Below the pieces are notes generated by a model. That model saw nothing but the letters and a program-made list of their open reading frames with translations. It was not told where the DNA came from and ran no database searches. A DNA stretch of 64,000 bases from Polydactylus sextarius (taxonomy: Eukaryota; Chordata; Actinopteri; Polynemidae): the NCBI GenBank assembly GCA_016801845.1, contig CM028916.1:20164014-20228013 (forward strand). The letters are read 5' to 3'. Shown piece after piece: positions 61,359-64,000 of this stretch. Positions within the stretch are counted from its first letter, which is position 1. Every line of letters begins with the position of its first letter. A program made the translations under genes and the position numbers.

Positions 61359-63000
61359 AAGAGTCACAAGTGGTTACACAGACTAAAGCATAATTCTTCC
61401 CTCGTGCAGTAAAAGGGGTTACAAAGGTAATGAAGTCATGAAGCCTGTCAAAGAAGAGAGGAGCGATGGTTTTCCCTGTGCTCTAGATACCACTGGCTTA
61501 TTGCCTCTAAGAGATTTAAGTGGACCACTATAACAAGCCAGAGTGGATATTACATCTTTGATCTGACACAGAATGGTGTCAGAAAAAAAATCTACAACGA
61601 ACTTATTTCAAGGGCCTGGAGTTGCATCATTGGCCCCTGACACATGTTTGGGACTGCACTGAAGAGTTCTGCCTGCCTTTTAGTGAAGAAGGAAGACTGT
61701 TTTTAGACGTACCACAGAGGTATTAGTCCACAACAAGAACTGCATCCTGCATCCTTCTGTAGATCTTATTGCATGAGAGAGCGAGAGAGACAAAAAAAAC
61801 TGTCCTTGAGAAGCTTAAGAATAGCATTTGTTTTGTATAACTTGATACCTGAAGACATTTTGATTGAAGTCAGCCAAAAAAAAAAAAAAGAAAGAAAAAA
61901 AGAAAAAACTGTGGCTGGTTAAACCTCGTCAGTGCCAATAACGGCCTTCAGCACACTCAGTACCAGAGTTAAAGGATGTATTCAAAACAATTTAAAAGAC
62001 AAAAGTATTATATTATTATATATAAATCTTTTTAGGTTAAGATTTAACTCATACGTCAACCAGATTGTATTAAGAGCACCCACTTGGCATAAAAGTCTGG
62101 AAGAAAAAACAAATCTGCTGTAGTTTTCACTGGGGTTTTTTGCTAATACACCAAACTTATGCACAGACATATTTTCAAGCCTCCGTAGTGCAGCTGATAT
62201 TGTATTCAGATGGGTGACAAACCATCAGAGAGATGAGTTGGACCTGTTAACATTAAATAAATAATGTCAGCTATGCTTTCAATAAGTGCAGTGTAAGTGA
62301 CTTGGAGTAGTGCCATACAACAAATTGAACAAAAGGATGACAGCAGTCAGGACCACATCGTTTTTCACGACTGGAATGGAGCTGAACTGTCCTCAAACCA
62401 AGGGTACATTTGACTTGGCACTAATCAGGCCATGTTGCACTACAAAGTTACATATATCTTCCTATAATCAGGGAATCTAAATGTACTTTTAATAGTTTTA
62501 TTGATGAGGAATTAAACCAGACCAGATTTTGGCAAAGAACTGATTTGGATAAGTGCAATTTTTTAACACTGCTTCTATGAGGTCATTCCACAACATCTCC
62601 TCGTGTCACTGAGGTACATTATTTTGCAGAAGGTTTCTGCAGATAATCATAGATGAAGGCCTTCTCGCCGTGGCAATGGTCTGTCCAGTGGCTCGTCCTG
62701 GGATGTGTCCAAGTTTCTGCCCGCCACTCCACACGCAAGTCACATGACTCATCGTCCATCTGTGCCTCTCTCCAGGTTCACGCCTCACCTTCCCATCTGC
62801 CTGTTCTGTTTATTCCCCTTTATTTTCATGTTAACACACACACTGTTTCCATACTGAATTTACTCATGTGCCACTATGCAAAGATTGTGAAAAAACTGGC
62901 AAAATAATTTGTTCATCTGCCTCAATTCTTTTTTATCTTTCAGGGTCACTGTTGAATAAAAATGTCTGTTACTATCATATAAAATACTCAGAGGTTAAAA
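61359..63000 (+). other. fam78b 3' UTR and downstream sequence
   Basis: Candidate poly-A signals lie at 62257-62262 and 62955-62960, so the 3' UTR may be 0.9 or 1.6 kb. The sequence has an A-rich run near 61876-61906. No further gene is recognised. Confidence 0.45.
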
Positions 63001-63175
63001 CAGGTTCTATTAATTCAGTGTGTCTACATTTGTTGCTGCACAGCAGCTCATTCAGACATCTGTTGCTATAGAGACTAGTTTGGTTTTCTCTGAGTGCACT
63101 GCAACTGGAACTGAAAAAAAAGCAGTTCAAAATATTCATGGGTGTACCTCCCTCTGTGTGTATGCATTAGTGTTT

Positions 63176-63213
<38 letters not shown>

Positions 63214-64000
63214 GTGTGTGCAAACACACTGACAGCTCTGATTTATCCATTAATTTCACTTTGAAGTAAGAAAAAAAAAAGATGAAGGCAGAGGCGGCCG
63301 CTTCAGCATAAAAGACACCTCAATTTATTCATTTGTTCTTACATAAAGACTTTTATTTTGCATTTAAATAACAGTAAAATGAGAGCTTTTGATATAAATA
63401 CTAAGCCTGTGAGCAGCAAGGGCAAAGCAGTCACAGCCCATCTTATCTCATCTCGTATAAAACGGGACATTCAGCATCTTTGAACAGAGGTAACCCCTCC
63501 TCTTTGCAGCAAGTTTACTCCTTGTTCCACCACTAGATGGAAGTGCTGTCAAGGACTCCATCACACTACCAGCACCATTAACACCTAAATAGATCCCTTT
63601 CCCCATACTCAATAACACATTCAACTTAGACAACTGAAATATATGAAAATATAAAATATAAATGTCTAAACATTCAATCCAGTCTGTCATGGCTTGAAAC
63701 GGATCCTGTCTTGGTCCCTTTAAATTGAACAAACAGGATGTTTGTTGTTAAGTAATTCAAACACCAAGTGTGGTTGCTTGGCTGCAATAATCTGACCTGG
63801 CAACTTAGCTCTGTAGTGCTTTTCTTGTTTCAGGAGAACAAAATACATCTGGAGAGTACATGTATTTCACAGTATTGTTGCCTATCTTTTGTGCAAAAAG
63901 GTTCACTTAGTCTCAACAGCTGTGGTCTGGCAGTGGTGGCAGTAACAGGTTTGATCAAACCTAGATTTTCTGCAGTCTTAATCAACCCGTGCCAAATGGC
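63001..64000. other. Right-end intergenic sequence
   Basis: Holds a (TG)n array (63179-63210) and AT-rich sequence with TTTATT near 63321 and 63349. These could be poly-A signals of a minus-strand gene beyond the window. Open frames here have no recognisable domain. Confidence 0.4.
63179..63210. repeat. (TG)n microsatellite
   Basis: Sixteen TG units near the right end of the window. Confidence 0.9.

Noticed and set aside
1..64000. tRNA, rRNA, microRNA and CRISPR features
   Set aside because: No GGTTCGAATCC-type B box in tRNA context, no rRNA-like block, and no spaced direct-repeat array were seen. A tRNAscan or miRNA hairpin scan was not possible.

Overview
The window looks like nuclear DNA of a ray-finned fish, probably a percomorph teleost (inference). 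All recognisable genes are vertebrate genes with canonical GT/AG introns. Introns are short, intergenic DNA is AT-rich, and there are many (CA)n/(GT)n arrays and fragments resembling dispersed teleost repeats. No prokaryotic, organellar, CRISPR or phage signal was seen.

Six protein-coding genes can be reconstructed exon by exon. A Hes1-type bHLH-Orange repressor (her6/hes1, + strand, 9204-10404) has a TATA promoter carrying N-box/C-site motifs. A carboxypeptidase N subunit 2-like LRR protein (cpn2, - strand, 17217-18788) follows. Claudin-1 (cldn1, + strand, 21552-23223) comes next. After about 24 kb without a recognisable gene comes the BTB/zinc-finger repressor bcl6 (+ strand, coding 48911-51673, likely untranslated exon 1 near 47005-47327). 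UMP-CMP kinase (cmpk1, - strand, 55080-58975) is convergent with bcl6. FAM78B (fam78b, + strand, 60204-61358) diverges from cmpk1 across a GC-rich shared promoter.

The order her6-cpn2-cldn1-bcl6 corresponds to genes that all lie on human 3q27-q29. The human orthologues of cmpk1 and fam78b lie on chromosome 1, so a synteny junction falls between the convergent 3' ends of bcl6 and cmpk1 (about 52.9-54.5 kb).

The genes do not form one pathway. her6 and bcl6 are transcriptional repressors, and both carry sequence that looks like an autoregulatory site. In her6 it is a palindromic N-box pair just upstream of the TATA box. In bcl6 it is four TTCN3GAA (STAT/BCL6-type) palindromes within 72 bp of the untranslated first exon, which is the most striking regulatory feature here. 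Other points of interest are a decayed lysine-rich, possibly linker-histone-like pseudogene split by a hAT-like element with duplicated flanks, a pair of near-identical CA-linked repeats bracketing cldn1, and a myristoylation/palmitoylation-type N-terminus on FAM78B. No wholly new multi-gene system was found. The non-coding regions were judged by eye only.
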